From assembly GCF_041080795.1 (NCBI RefSeq), contig NZ_CP129674.1:1364001-1428000 (forward strand): a stretch of DNA of 64,000 nucleotides, written 5' to 3'. The translations under genes and the position numbers were made by a program. Under the pieces are notes generated by a model, which saw only the letters and a list, made by a program, of their open reading frames with translations, ran no database searches and was not told where the DNA came from. Below are positions 43,283 to 52,324 of this stretch, in pieces (the stretch's first letter is position 1; every line of letters starts with the position of its first letter). Origin of the DNA: Bifidobacterium sp. WK041_4_12. GTDB taxonomy: Bacteria; Actinomycetota; Actinomycetes; Actinomycetales; Bifidobacteriaceae.

Positions 43283-44974
43283 ATGGCTCTGACCTTGGCT
43301 TCTGCAACACGGCTGCTGAAACGCAATGGTTTGTTGCGAGAACTGATCCGAGCGGATCGTTGGACCTTGGATCCATACTCATTCGACGGTTTCGACGGTT
43401 TCTACGGTGCAGACACCAACTTCACTGACATCACCTACGACACACGCAAGGTCAGCCGAGGTGGTCTGCTGTTCTGCAAAGGACGGTTCCGCCCCGAATT
43501 TCTCGATGATATCGACGACACCGGCTTGGCTGCCTACGTTGCGGAAACTCCCTACGCAGACAAAACAGGCTCGGTTGGCATCATCGTCAATGATGTCCGC
43601 AAGGCAATGAGTCTGCTGGCATCCGAGTACTACTGCAGACCTCAGGACAGTCTGACAGTCGTGGGGATCACAGGCACCAAGGGCAAGACCACAACCGCAT
43701 ATTTTGTGCAAAGCATACTCAACAGTTTCAGCGGCAATAAGTCTGCTCTGTTCTCTTCGGTGGATGACTGCCTTGATGGCGTGCATTATCATGAATCGAA
43801 TCTGACCACGCCGGAATCCTTGGATCTGTTCCGCATGATGAGAACCGCACTAGACAATGGCATGCGCTATCTCGTGATGGAGGTCTCGTCGCAGGCCTAT
43901 AAGGTGGATCGCGTATACGGTCTGCATTTTGACGTGGGCGCGTTTCTCAATATTTCGCCCGATCACATCAGCCCAATCGAACATCCGACATTCGAGGATT
44001 ACCTGTTCTGCAAGCGCCAGATCACGCAGCATTCATCCCATCTCGTGCTCGGTCGTGATTGCGCCTACGCTGATCTGATTCTCGAAGATGCCAAGGCCTC
44101 ATCGACGACCGTCTCCCGCTTCGCACTGGGCAAGAGTTGTGTGCGCGATGGGTCTGTATCCTCCGAATCCTCCGAATCCTCCGAATCCTCCGATGCCATT
44201 CGCCGCGCCACCGATGGCGACGACTCCAACTCTTCTGCCACAGACAGCGTGGCAACGGTCTGCGCAGTTCCGGTCTCGAATTCTGGAACCGAACGCTACT
44301 CGATGTTCATCTCTCATGAATCGCTCACGAAGATCGGAGACTTCACACTCTCCATCGAGGGAGCTTTCAATGCCGCCAATGCCGCCGCAGCCATCGCCAT
44401 CGCACTGCAACTGGGCATTCCACAGGACAGCGACGCGCTACATGCCTTGGAATCGGTGAAGATTCAGGGTCGGATGGAACGATTCTCTGCGCGCAACATC
44501 GTCGCCTACGTCGATTACGCGCATAACTATGCGAGCGTGACGGCACTTCTTGACTTCGTTGACCATAAATATGGCTCCAAACATCCACGAATCACGCTGA
44601 TAACAGGTTCGGCAGGCGACAAAGCCTATGACCGTCGCAAGGAAATCGTCGACGCGGCGCAGAACCGAATCGCACGATTCATCTTCACCGAGGAAGACAC
44701 CGAAACTGAACCACATGAGGCCATCTGCGAGCAGATGCTCGGCTATGTCACTAACCCCTCAGTCGAGGCAAGCATCATCATGGGTCGCACCGAAGCCATC
44801 GCACAGGCCATAGAAGAAAGCCGGGCTGACAGAACGACACTCAATGTCATTCTCGTCATCGGCAAGGGCGAGGAACGATGGATCAAGGATTACGGTCGGC
44901 ATAAGCAATATGAAGGCGACGATCATGCTGTCGAGCGTCTTCTTGCACAGTACAATCAGCACGCAGAGGATTAA
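43283..44974 (+). CDS. murE: MurE-type UDP-N-acetylmuramyl-tripeptide ligase, D-Asp cassette
   Basis: ATP-dependent addition of the third amino acid to UDP-MurNAc-dipeptide in the cytoplasm. The P-loop is GITGTKGKTTTAYF (near residue 132), followed by TTPESLDLFRMM, EVSSQAYKVDRVYGL and NISPDHISPIEHPTFEDYL. The usual substrate motif (DNPR for diaminopimelate, DNPA-like for lysine) is absent; the aligned stretch reads FTEEDTETEPHEAI (469-482). Diaminopimelate is therefore unlikely and lysine or ornithine more likely. An inserted Ser/Glu loop (SSESSESSESS) is encoded by four 9-bp repeats at 44159-44194. It starts a three-gene operon with D-aspartate ligase and aspartate racemase. Confidence 0.9.
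   Translation: MALTLASATRLLKRNGLLRELIRADRWTLDPYSFDGFDGFYGADTNFTDITYDTRKVSRGGLLFCKGRFRPEFLDDIDDTGLAAYVAETPYADKTGSVGIIVNDVRKAMSLLASEYYCRPQDSLTVVGITGTKGKTTTAYFVQSILNSFSGNKSALFSSVDDCLDGVHYHESNLTTPESLDLFRMMRTALDNGMRYLVMEVSSQAYKVDRVYGLHFDVGAFLNISPDHISPIEHPTFEDYLFCKRQITQHSSHLVLGRDCAYADLILEDAKASSTTVSRFALGKSCVRDGSVSSESSESSESSDAIRRATDGDDSNSSATDSVATVCAVPVSNSGTERYSMFISHESLTKIGDFTLSIEGAFNAANAAAAIAIALQLGIPQDSDALHALESVKIQGRMERFSARNIVAYVDYAHNYASVTALLDFVDHKYGSKHPRITLITGSAGDKAYDRRKEIVDAAQNRIARFIFTEEDTETEPHEAICEQMLGYVTNPSVEASIIMGRTEAIAQAIEESRADRTTLNVILVIGKGEERWIKDYGRHKQYEGDDHAVERLLAQYNQHAED
44159..44194 (+). repeat. 9-bp tandem repeat inside murE
   Basis: TCCTCCGAA is repeated three times and followed by TCCTCCGAT, encoding SSE units. 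Copy-number change would be in frame. Confidence 0.9.
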
Positions 44975-44983
44975 GGATTCGTT

Positions 44984-46228
44984 GTGAAAAAGTTTCAGCC
45001 ATTTCTTCTCGGCAGTGACATCAATGTGTATGGCATGGCTCGTGCATTCCATGAGCAATATGGCATCGTTTCAAAGGCATATGCGCATTTCCAGCTTGCA
45101 CCGACGAAATACAGCAGGATTGTCGATGTCACGATCGTTCCTCAATTCGATGAATTCGATGCTTTCAGGCACTATATGCTGCAGCTTGGCGCTGCGTTCA
45201 AGGCAGAGCACCCCGACACGGTTGCATTGCTTATTCCTTGCGGCGATGTGTATGCCAATCTGCTGAGCCAGTGTGGCGATGCGCTGCGCAAGTATTTTGT
45301 CTACAACACGCTCGATGACGATTTGAGCCACCGTCTGAGTAACAAGAGCAGCTTCTATCAGATTTGCGAGCAGTTCGACATTCCGCATCCACTCACCAAA
45401 ACCGTCGATAAAGCCGACGTTGAGCGCGGCGAGTACCGCAATCTCCCCTTTGGTTTTCCAGTAGCCATGAAGCCTGCCAACAGTGTGGAATGGCTCGATA
45501 TCGACTTCGAAGGTCGCAAGAAAGCCTTTATCCTCAACACTCCGGCAGAACTCGAAAAAGTCATCAAGCAGTCATACGAGGCTGGCTACAGCTCTGAAAT
45601 GGTCATTCAGGACTTCATCCCGGGCGATGACGACCGCATGCGCGTTCTGAACGCCTATGTCGACCAGCATCATCGGGTTCGCATGATGTTTCTCGGTCAT
45701 CCCCTGCTTGAAGATCCGACACCGATTGCAATAGGCAACTATGCTGCGATTCTACCAGACTACAACGAAGAGGTGTTTCGAAAGATAGCCGCATTCCTTG
45801 AAAAGATTCAGTACGAAGGCGTGGCCAACTTCGACATGAAGTTCGATGTGCGCGACCAGACATACAAGCTGTTTGAAATCAACCTGCGCCAGGGCAGAAG
45901 CAGCTACTTCGTGACACTGAATGGTTTCAATCTGGCCAAGTATTTCGTTGACGACCTGGTCGAAGACAGCGAATTCGATGGGCGTACCGTCTTTGGACGC
46001 GGCAGTAAGCTATGGCTTGAGATTCCGCGATCCATCTTTACGACCTACGTTGCCGACAATGCCGACAAGCGAGCCGCGCAGGAGATGCTGAAACGGGGCG
46101 ACTGGGGCACTACCCTTGAATACTCTCATGACATGAATCCCTTGCGTTGGCTGCTCTTACGGCATATGTTCAATATTTACAAGAAGGGTTACAGGAAGTA
46201 TTTCATCAAGAAGGCGGATAAGTCATGA
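44984..46228 (+). CDS. D-aspartate ligase (Asl-fm-like ATP-grasp)
   Basis: Attaches D-aspartate through its beta-carboxyl to the side-chain amine of the third stem residue, forming the D-iso-Asn bridge. Long stretches match what I recall of Enterococcus faecium Asl: LLGSDINVYGMARAFHEQYG near residue 10, LAPTKYSRIV, LIPCGD, and NKSSFYQICEQFDIPHP. The ATP-grasp C-terminal site is ANFDMKFDVRDQTYKLFEINLRQGRS (about 280-305). GTG start at 44984, nine bases after murE, with AAGGA upstream. Its partner racemase overlaps by four bases. Confidence 0.9.
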   Translation: MKKFQPFLLGSDINVYGMARAFHEQYGIVSKAYAHFQLAPTKYSRIVDVTIVPQFDEFDAFRHYMLQLGAAFKAEHPDTVALLIPCGDVYANLLSQCGDALRKYFVYNTLDDDLSHRLSNKSSFYQICEQFDIPHPLTKTVDKADVERGEYRNLPFGFPVAMKPANSVEWLDIDFEGRKKAFILNTPAELEKVIKQSYEAGYSSEMVIQDFIPGDDDRMRVLNAYVDQHHRVRMMFLGHPLLEDPTPIAIGNYAAILPDYNEEVFRKIAAFLEKIQYEGVANFDMKFDVRDQTYKLFEINLRQGRSSYFVTLNGFNLAKYFVDDLVEDSEFDGRTVFGRGSKLWLEIPRSIFTTYVADNADKRAAQEMLKRGDWGTTLEYSHDMNPLRWLLLRHMFNIYKKGYRKYFIKKADKS

Positions 46229-46935
46229 AGCAATTCTTTGCAGTGATCGGCGGTATGGGCACACTCGCCACAGAAAGCTATATCCGGCTTGTCGATGAAC
46301 TGACGCATGCTCACGAGGATCAGGAATTCCTCGATTACGTGGTGTTCAATGATTCAAGTGTCCCAGATCGCACGGAATTCATACTCGGCAACAGTGCAGA
46401 CAGTCCATTCCCCTATATCGCCGACGACATCCGCAAGGCAACGGCCATCGGAGCTTCATTCATCACGCTCCCCTGCAATACGGCGCATTATTTCTTTGAC
46501 GAACTTCAAGCCCTCACGCCGGTTCCCATCATTCACATGCCCAAAGTTGCGATTGAGCAGATGTCGAAGCTCTACCCTGCTTCCACGCATCCTCGCGTGG
46601 CTTTCATGGGCACGCGAGGCAGTCTGGTGTCTGGAATCTATAGCACGGCAGTCGAGGCAGCGGGCTACGAATTCGTTTCTCCTGACGAGACGATTCAAGA
46701 GAAGATCAGCTATTTGATCTATCACGATGTGAAAGAAACCGGCGATCTTAACAAGGAACGCTACGCTGAAGCCCTCGACGCCATGCTCACAGGTCTCAAC
46801 TGCGATGTCGTCATACTGGGATGCACCGAACTGTCAGTGTTGAATGAGGCATTCCCGATGCCCCAGCTGCCCATAGTCGATGCGCAAGCCGTTTTGGCCG
46901 AAGAAACAGTGGTCCGCGCCAAACAACTACGCTAA
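46225..46935 (+). CDS. Aspartate racemase (Asp/Glu/hydantoin racemase family)
   Basis: Two-base racemase supplying D-aspartate to the ligase. The two catalytic cysteines are in TLPCNTAHYF (about residue 83) and VILGCTELSVL (about residue 196), and the glycine-rich start IGGMGTLATESY is typical. 236 residues. The ATG overlaps the ligase stop (ATGA), so the two are coupled. The D-Asp bridge interpretation comes from this pairing. It ends before inverted-repeat copy 4. Confidence 0.92.
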   Translation: MKQFFAVIGGMGTLATESYIRLVDELTHAHEDQEFLDYVVFNDSSVPDRTEFILGNSADSPFPYIADDIRKATAIGASFITLPCNTAHYFFDELQALTPVPIIHMPKVAIEQMSKLYPASTHPRVAFMGTRGSLVSGIYSTAVEAAGYEFVSPDETIQEKISYLIYHDVKETGDLNKERYAEALDAMLTGLNCDVVILGCTELSVLNEAFPMPQLPIVDAQAVLAEETVVRAKQLR

Positions 46936-46964
46936 CTTCCCTCTCCATTCAGCATACGGCTCGT

Positions 46965-47073
46965 TCATTGTGAACTTGTCAAAGTATCAAAGCCGATAAT
47001 CGTCAATTTTCGAAGGAAAATCGGGGCTATTTCGCGAAAATCTCGCTTGGATACTTTGACAAGTTCACAATGA
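46965..47073. repeat. Long inverted repeat, family copy 4 (B-type arms)
   Basis: Arms 46965-46988 and 47050-47073 are perfect over 24 bp (TCATTGTGAACTTGTC, then AAAGTATC) with a 61-nt loop that contains GGGGCTATTT as in copy 3. The outer part differs wholly from the A-type arms, while the inner AAAGTA end is the same. It lies between the convergent racemase and smc genes. Confidence 0.9.
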
Positions 47074-47110
47074 GCAAAAGATCTGCGCATTTCGTGCGTG
47101 GTGAGGTGAT

Positions 47111-50100
47111 TTAGCGTTCGATTTTCTGCGAAAAGACGGCAGTGACGCCGTCATCGCGCATGGTTATGCCGTACAGCGCATCGGCAATGCTCATCGTGCG
47201 CTGCTGATGGGTGATGACGATGAGCTGCGCGTGCGAGCGCAAGTCTTGCAGCGCGTTGAGCAGTCTCGTGAGGTTCACGTCATCGAGAGCGGCCTCGACT
47301 TCATCCATGACATAGAACGGGCTCGGACGTGCTGTGAAGATTGCGAAGAGCAGTGCAAGCGCCGTCAGGGAACGTTCTCCACCAGAAAGCAGCGAAAGCT
47401 GCTTGACTCGTTTTCCTGCCGGGCTTGCTTCGACGATCACGCCTGTATGCAGCAGATCGTCAGGATCCTCCAAGCGCAGACGTCCTGTTCCACCAGGGAA
47501 CAGGGTGCTGAACACCTTGGTGAAGGCTTGGGCCGTATCGTCAAACGCGGTTCGGAACACGTCCATCATCGTCGTGTCAAGATTCTTTACCAAGCTCATC
47601 AGATCATCGCGAGACTGCGTCACATCGTTGCGCTGCTTGTTAAGGAATGCGTTGCGCGATTCCAATGACTCATATTCCTCGGCGGCCAACGGATTCACCT
47701 TGCCCAGCTTCGTCAAATCACGGCGAGCCTTCTCAAGCCTTGACTGCTGCTGCTCACGAGAATATGGAACAGTCTGGATACCTTCATCGGTTGAAACAGG
47801 CTTGCCGGTTTCATCGAGCACCGGAACCGGCTTGTCAGGTCCAAATCCACTGACGAGTTCATCAAGGTTCAATCCCAGAGTGTCGGAAACCTTTTGCGTA
47901 AGCTGGCCGAATTCAGTCGCCAGACGTTCTCGTTCAATGTCAAGAGCATGTTCCTGCTGCTGCAATGCAGCAACCTTAGGCTCCATGCCATCTCTGCGCG
48001 CACGCAGATCCTTCAATTGAGCATCGTGCTTGGACACTTCGGACTGCAAGGCGTCGCGCTTCTTCTGAGCGGCTGAAAGAGCAGACTCCACTAGCTTGAT
48101 GACATGCTGCGCTGCATGGGCAACGGCAGATGACCTGTCGGCCTGCTTTTGTAGGGCTGCATTGTTGCGCTGAATGCGCTCTCGACGTTCGTCAGCGGAC
48201 TTTGCATTGTCCCGAAGCATCTGTGATTGCCGCGTCAATGATTCTGCCTTCGAAACGGCTTCGTTCCACGCTATCTTCGCAGCAACCTCCTGCTCGCGCG
48301 TTGTTGCAAGGGACGCTTCGAGCGACTTTTCGCGCAGCCCGAGTTCATCGAAGCTTGTTTGAGCATCTGACGAATGTTCTGCCTCATTCAAGGTTTCTTG
48401 CAGATCATCCAGCTTGATTTCATGATTGTGCGCGTCTTCGCGAGCCTGGCTGCATTTCGCCTGAGCTTCGTGGATTTGATGCTCGATTTGCGTGATGCGA
48501 CGTTGCAAGTCGTTCACTGATTCACGCATCTGCTTCAATCGGAGCTGAATCTCGGTGCGCTTGTTCCGCAGGGATTCCAAGCTTGAACGCGCCGAGCTAT
48601 GCTCGGCACTCAGATGCTTCACCGATGTGGTGAGCTCTTCGAGCGTTGCATTCATGTCGTGAACCTGTTTCAAGGCAGCATCACGTCTCGAAACCAGCGA
48701 AAGATCGCTTTGTGAAAGTGAGGAGCCGCCTGATGCGCCCACGGCGTTCACGACGTCACCATCAACGGTGACCGCCTGCTGCCAACCCTCTCGAATCGCC
48801 GATCGTGCCTGTTCGAGCGAATCGACTGCGGCAATATCAGCCAGCAGTATCCTCACCGAATGCAAAACCGACAATGATATCTGGCTGTCGGCTTCGATGG
48901 ATTCCCTGACCGAAACGTATTGTGCAAGCGAGGTGCATCCAGACTGACGCGCATGCGCATTCGTCGCATCGACATCGTTCGAGCCCTTGCTGCTTTCAAA
49001 CCCTGAACTTGGGGACATCAGCACAGCCTTCCCCAGGTTATGGTCACGGACATGCTGGAGGGCGCGTTCAATCTGCTGCATGTCAGGCACGATCACGGCG
49101 TTGGCGAACACGTTCAAGGCGTGAGCGACCGGCTCTTCCCAACCGGGCTGCACATGAATGAAATCGGCAAGCTTCCCCATCACATCGATGGCTTCATCCT
49201 TTTCCAAGGCACCAGACGCATTGCGGCTCTCCAGAGTATCATCGAGCGCATCCGCCTTGGCCTGCAACGAGATTATCCGACCATTGATCTTTCGTTGCCG
49301 CTCATTGGTCTCGTTAAGCTGAAGACCCACTGCCTCGTAAGCTTTCTGAGCCGCGGCAAGCTGATCGTCAAGATCCTGCGCATCCATCTGCTCGCTTTGT
49401 GCAAGCATCTCGGCATGTCTGGCTTCAAGATCGCCCAACTGATGGCGCAGATTGCCGACCTGACCTTCAAAATCCTTGCCTCGACTCTGCGAGAGCTGCA
49501 ACGCCGACTGTTCGCGGGCAACCATCTCACGCAGCTTCGACAGCTGGCGTTCACGCTGCTGCGTCGACTGTCGAAGCTCATTCAAGGTCTGACGGACCGA
49601 AGCGAGGTGCTTTTCGAATCCTGCGCGTTCTTCGGTGCTTCGATCAAAGGTCAGGCGAGCGGCATCGGTCAAGAGCTTCTGATGCTTTCCCTGCTGGTCG
49701 AGTTCATCAGCTCTGCTGCGTAACATCCCGGGATCATCGCCATTGGCCTGCTGAAATCTTCCCAGTGCGGATTCACTGCGTTCCTGTGCCAAGGCCTTCA
49801 AGGAGCGCAGCCTCTCCTGCACTCTGGTGAGCTCGTTGAACCCGTCATTCAGCTCCCGCATTTCAGGACTTGAAGCCGTGCTCTGGCTCTCAATCTGCTC
49901 AATCTGCGACTTGATGGTGACCAGTTCGCGCTGCTGCGCTGCAAGTGTCCCGCGTGCCTTGGTCAGTTCAGCCCTCACCGTATCCCGACGTGAACCGAGA
50001 GTGACGGCATCCTCCGCCAAAAGTCTGGCCTGTGCGTCGCGCAATGCTATCTGAATGCCATCGGCACGCCGTGAAATCTTCGCCTGTCGTCCCAAAGGCC

Positions 50101-50707
50101 CGAGCTGACGGTGAATTTCACTCACCAGATCATCGAGTCGAGACAGATTCGTCTCGGTATTCGCCAGCTTGCGCAAGGCTCGCTCCTTGCGCTTGCGATG
50201 CTTCAGGATGCCTGCTGCCTCTTCGATGAAAGCCCGGTGACCGGCAGGATCTGCTCTAAGAATCGAATCGAGCCTGCCCTGCCCGATGATGACGTGCATT
50301 TGCGAGCCCAGACCCGTGTCGCTCAGCAGTTCCTGAATGTCGAGCAGACGGCAGGACGTGCCGTTAATCGCATATTCCGATCCGCCATTTCTGAAAATCG
50401 TACGAGTGATCGTCACTTCGGAATATTCGATGTCCAGAGCATGATCGGTATTGTCAATCGTCAGACTGACCTGCGCACGGCCGAGTGGGGCACGTGCGGA
50501 CGTGCCGGCAAAGATCACATCCTCCATCGACGTGCCCCGCAAGGTCTTTGCACCCTGCTCCCCCATGACCCATGCGAGAGCGTCAACGATATTCGACTTT
50601 CCTGAACCGTTGGGTCCCACGACAGCCGTGATTCCCGGCTCGAAGCGTAAGGTCGTCGCCGATGCGAAGGATTTGAAACCTCGTAGACTCAGATCCTTCA
50701 GATACAT
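47111..50707 (-). CDS. smc: Chromosome segregation protein SMC
   Basis: Core of the SMC-ScpAB condensin. N-terminal head with Walker A GPNGSGKSNIVDAL (32-45) and a Q-loop; two long coiled coils separated by the hinge (about residues 495-640, with PGWEEPVAHALNVFANAVIV); C-terminal head with LSGGERSLTALALLF and the Walker B stretch FYVMDEVEAALDDVN. 1198 residues, as expected. The ATG overlaps the folC stop by one base (TAATG), so it is coupled to folC. The kleisin partners are at 27302-28906. Confidence 0.98.
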   Translation of the reverse strand: MYLKDLSLRGFKSFASATTLRFEPGITAVVGPNGSGKSNIVDALAWVMGEQGAKTLRGTSMEDVIFAGTSARAPLGRAQVSLTIDNTDHALDIEYSEVTITRTIFRNGGSEYAINGTSCRLLDIQELLSDTGLGSQMHVIIGQGRLDSILRADPAGHRAFIEEAAGILKHRKRKERALRKLANTETNLSRLDDLVSEIHRQLGPLGRQAKISRRADGIQIALRDAQARLLAEDAVTLGSRRDTVRAELTKARGTLAAQQRELVTIKSQIEQIESQSTASSPEMRELNDGFNELTRVQERLRSLKALAQERSESALGRFQQANGDDPGMLRSRADELDQQGKHQKLLTDAARLTFDRSTEERAGFEKHLASVRQTLNELRQSTQQRERQLSKLREMVAREQSALQLSQSRGKDFEGQVGNLRHQLGDLEARHAEMLAQSEQMDAQDLDDQLAAAQKAYEAVGLQLNETNERQRKINGRIISLQAKADALDDTLESRNASGALEKDEAIDVMGKLADFIHVQPGWEEPVAHALNVFANAVIVPDMQQIERALQHVRDHNLGKAVLMSPSSGFESSKGSNDVDATNAHARQSGCTSLAQYVSVRESIEADSQISLSVLHSVRILLADIAAVDSLEQARSAIREGWQQAVTVDGDVVNAVGASGGSSLSQSDLSLVSRRDAALKQVHDMNATLEELTTSVKHLSAEHSSARSSLESLRNKRTEIQLRLKQMRESVNDLQRRITQIEHQIHEAQAKCSQAREDAHNHEIKLDDLQETLNEAEHSSDAQTSFDELGLREKSLEASLATTREQEVAAKIAWNEAVSKAESLTRQSQMLRDNAKSADERRERIQRNNAALQKQADRSSAVAHAAQHVIKLVESALSAAQKKRDALQSEVSKHDAQLKDLRARRDGMEPKVAALQQQEHALDIERERLATEFGQLTQKVSDTLGLNLDELVSGFGPDKPVPVLDETGKPVSTDEGIQTVPYSREQQQSRLEKARRDLTKLGKVNPLAAEEYESLESRNAFLNKQRNDVTQSRDDLMSLVKNLDTTMMDVFRTAFDDTAQAFTKVFSTLFPGGTGRLRLEDPDDLLHTGVIVEASPAGKRVKQLSLLSGGERSLTALALLFAIFTARPSPFYVMDEVEAALDDVNLTRLLNALQDLRSHAQLIVITHQQRTMSIADALYGITMRDDGVTAVFSQKIER

Positions 50708-52161
50708 TACGCTCTCTCCGCCTTCGGTTTCTTCAATTCAGGATTGTCATGCTCTCTGAGGAGGATGCGGGCATCGCCTGCGGTGACGAAGCTGCCGCAA
50801 ATCAGCACGCCCCGCCCATATCCGACGCCGAGCTCGTCTTCGCTATCTACCAGATTGACGGCTTTCTGAATAGCATCGGTGAGCATGTCCTGACGAATCA
50901 CGCGGTCGCGGCCAAACACGTTGACGGCTATTTTCTCAAGCTCCTCTGCCGGCATGACACGATCACGCCATGAATTCTCGGTGACGATTATCTGACTGAG
51001 TATGGGCTCCAATATTCCGAGGAATTCCTCGACCTGCTTGTCCTTCATCATCGCGACCACGCCAACAAGCTGCTCGAAATGATAGCTTTCTTCTATCGCA
51101 TCTCTTAAGGCCACTGCCGCATTCACATTATGGCCGCCATCGAGAATGATCGTCGGCGAATTGCGAATCTGTTCGATTCGACCTGGAATCTTGACGCTGC
51201 CAAGGGCTTCGGCTACCAGATCACCGTCAAGCGCACCATTGACAGGCAGCACGACTTCTGCAGCGGCGAGCGCTTCCAAGGCATTATGAGCCTGGTGCTT
51301 GCCGAACTTGGCAATCGGCACCTGTTCGTAGCGGCCGTTGGGAGTCACCAGGGTGGCGACCTGACCACCGACGGCAGGCATGCGTGATTCAACGCTCATT
51401 TCCTTGCCGTCACGAATCAGCTCACGCGCCTGATTCTTCGTGAATGCCTCTTCGATGATCGGCATGACCTTCTCTGCATGAGGTTGTGGGCCTATGACGA
51501 CCGTTGAATCTTTCTTGATGATTCCAGCCTTTTCGGTGGCAATCTCCTCCACGGTATTGCCAAGCCACTGCATATGGTCCATGTCGACTGGCCCGATGAT
51601 TGAAACGTCCCCATCAAGCACGTTTGTGGCATCCCACAATCCACCCATGCCGACTTCGATGACCGCCACGTCAACGGGAGCATCGGCAAACGCCCATATT
51701 GCCATGGTCGTCAACACCTCGAAGAAGCTCATCTTCGGGCCTCCACGCTTGACGGATTCGGCATCGACGATATCGATGAAATCCTTGACTTGGTTATACA
51801 CGTCGATGAATCTATTGTCGGAGAGCTGCTGACCATTCACGCTGATCCGTTCGGTGATCTTCTGCAAATGCGGTGACGTATACAGGCCGGTGCTCAGACC
51901 ATAGGTACGTACGATGGTTTCGACCATGCGGGCCGTCGATCCCTTGCCGTTGGTGCCGGTGATGTGCACGATGCGGAAGGACTTTTCAGGATGACCGAGA
52001 AGATCGAGAATCATCTTCATGCGGTCGAGATTGAGATTGGTCGTGTTATGTTCGGGAGGACGCTGCATAATCAGCCTCTGAACATCCTGTAGGCTTTCTC
52101 CGCCTTTATTTGGTTCTTCTAATGACAAGTCACGCCTTCTATCTCGTCTTTCTTTCCCCAC
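50707..52161 (-). CDS. folC: Folylpolyglutamate/dihydrofolate synthase
   Basis: Adds glutamate to dihydropteroate and to folates, keeping folates in the cell. Mur-ligase fold: P-loop ITGTNGKGSTARM (near residue 68), DVAVIEVGMGGLWDATNV, and DGGHNVNAAVAL in the C-terminal domain. About 484 residues including an extra basic N-terminus of about 30. It is upstream of smc and divergent from aminopeptidase P. No other folate genes are in the window. Confidence 0.95.
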   Translation of the reverse strand: MGKERRDRRRDLSLEEPNKGGESLQDVQRLIMQRPPEHNTTNLNLDRMKMILDLLGHPEKSFRIVHITGTNGKGSTARMVETIVRTYGLSTGLYTSPHLQKITERISVNGQQLSDNRFIDVYNQVKDFIDIVDAESVKRGGPKMSFFEVLTTMAIWAFADAPVDVAVIEVGMGGLWDATNVLDGDVSIIGPVDMDHMQWLGNTVEEIATEKAGIIKKDSTVVIGPQPHAEKVMPIIEEAFTKNQARELIRDGKEMSVESRMPAVGGQVATLVTPNGRYEQVPIAKFGKHQAHNALEALAAAEVVLPVNGALDGDLVAEALGSVKIPGRIEQIRNSPTIILDGGHNVNAAVALRDAIEESYHFEQLVGVVAMMKDKQVEEFLGILEPILSQIIVTENSWRDRVMPAEELEKIAVNVFGRDRVIRQDMLTDAIQKAVNLVDSEDELGVGYGRGVLICGSFVTAGDARILLREHDNPELKKPKAERA

Positions 52162-52324
52162 GCAAGGGCCACTCGACCATTGTAAACGACGCGTGATACG
52201 GGTTTGAGGGTTATTGCATGCTCAGAGACGAACACGGTCATCGAAGGCCTCTGTAATCGTTCATGGGTAAGATGGAATGCGTTATTGGGGAACCGAGACG
52301 GCCCTGGTCGGTCGAAGGAGAATC

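Noticed and set aside
49040..49723. 227-codon plus-strand frame inside smc
   Set aside because: Antisense shadow of the coiled-coil region; leucine-rich composition mirrors the smc codons.
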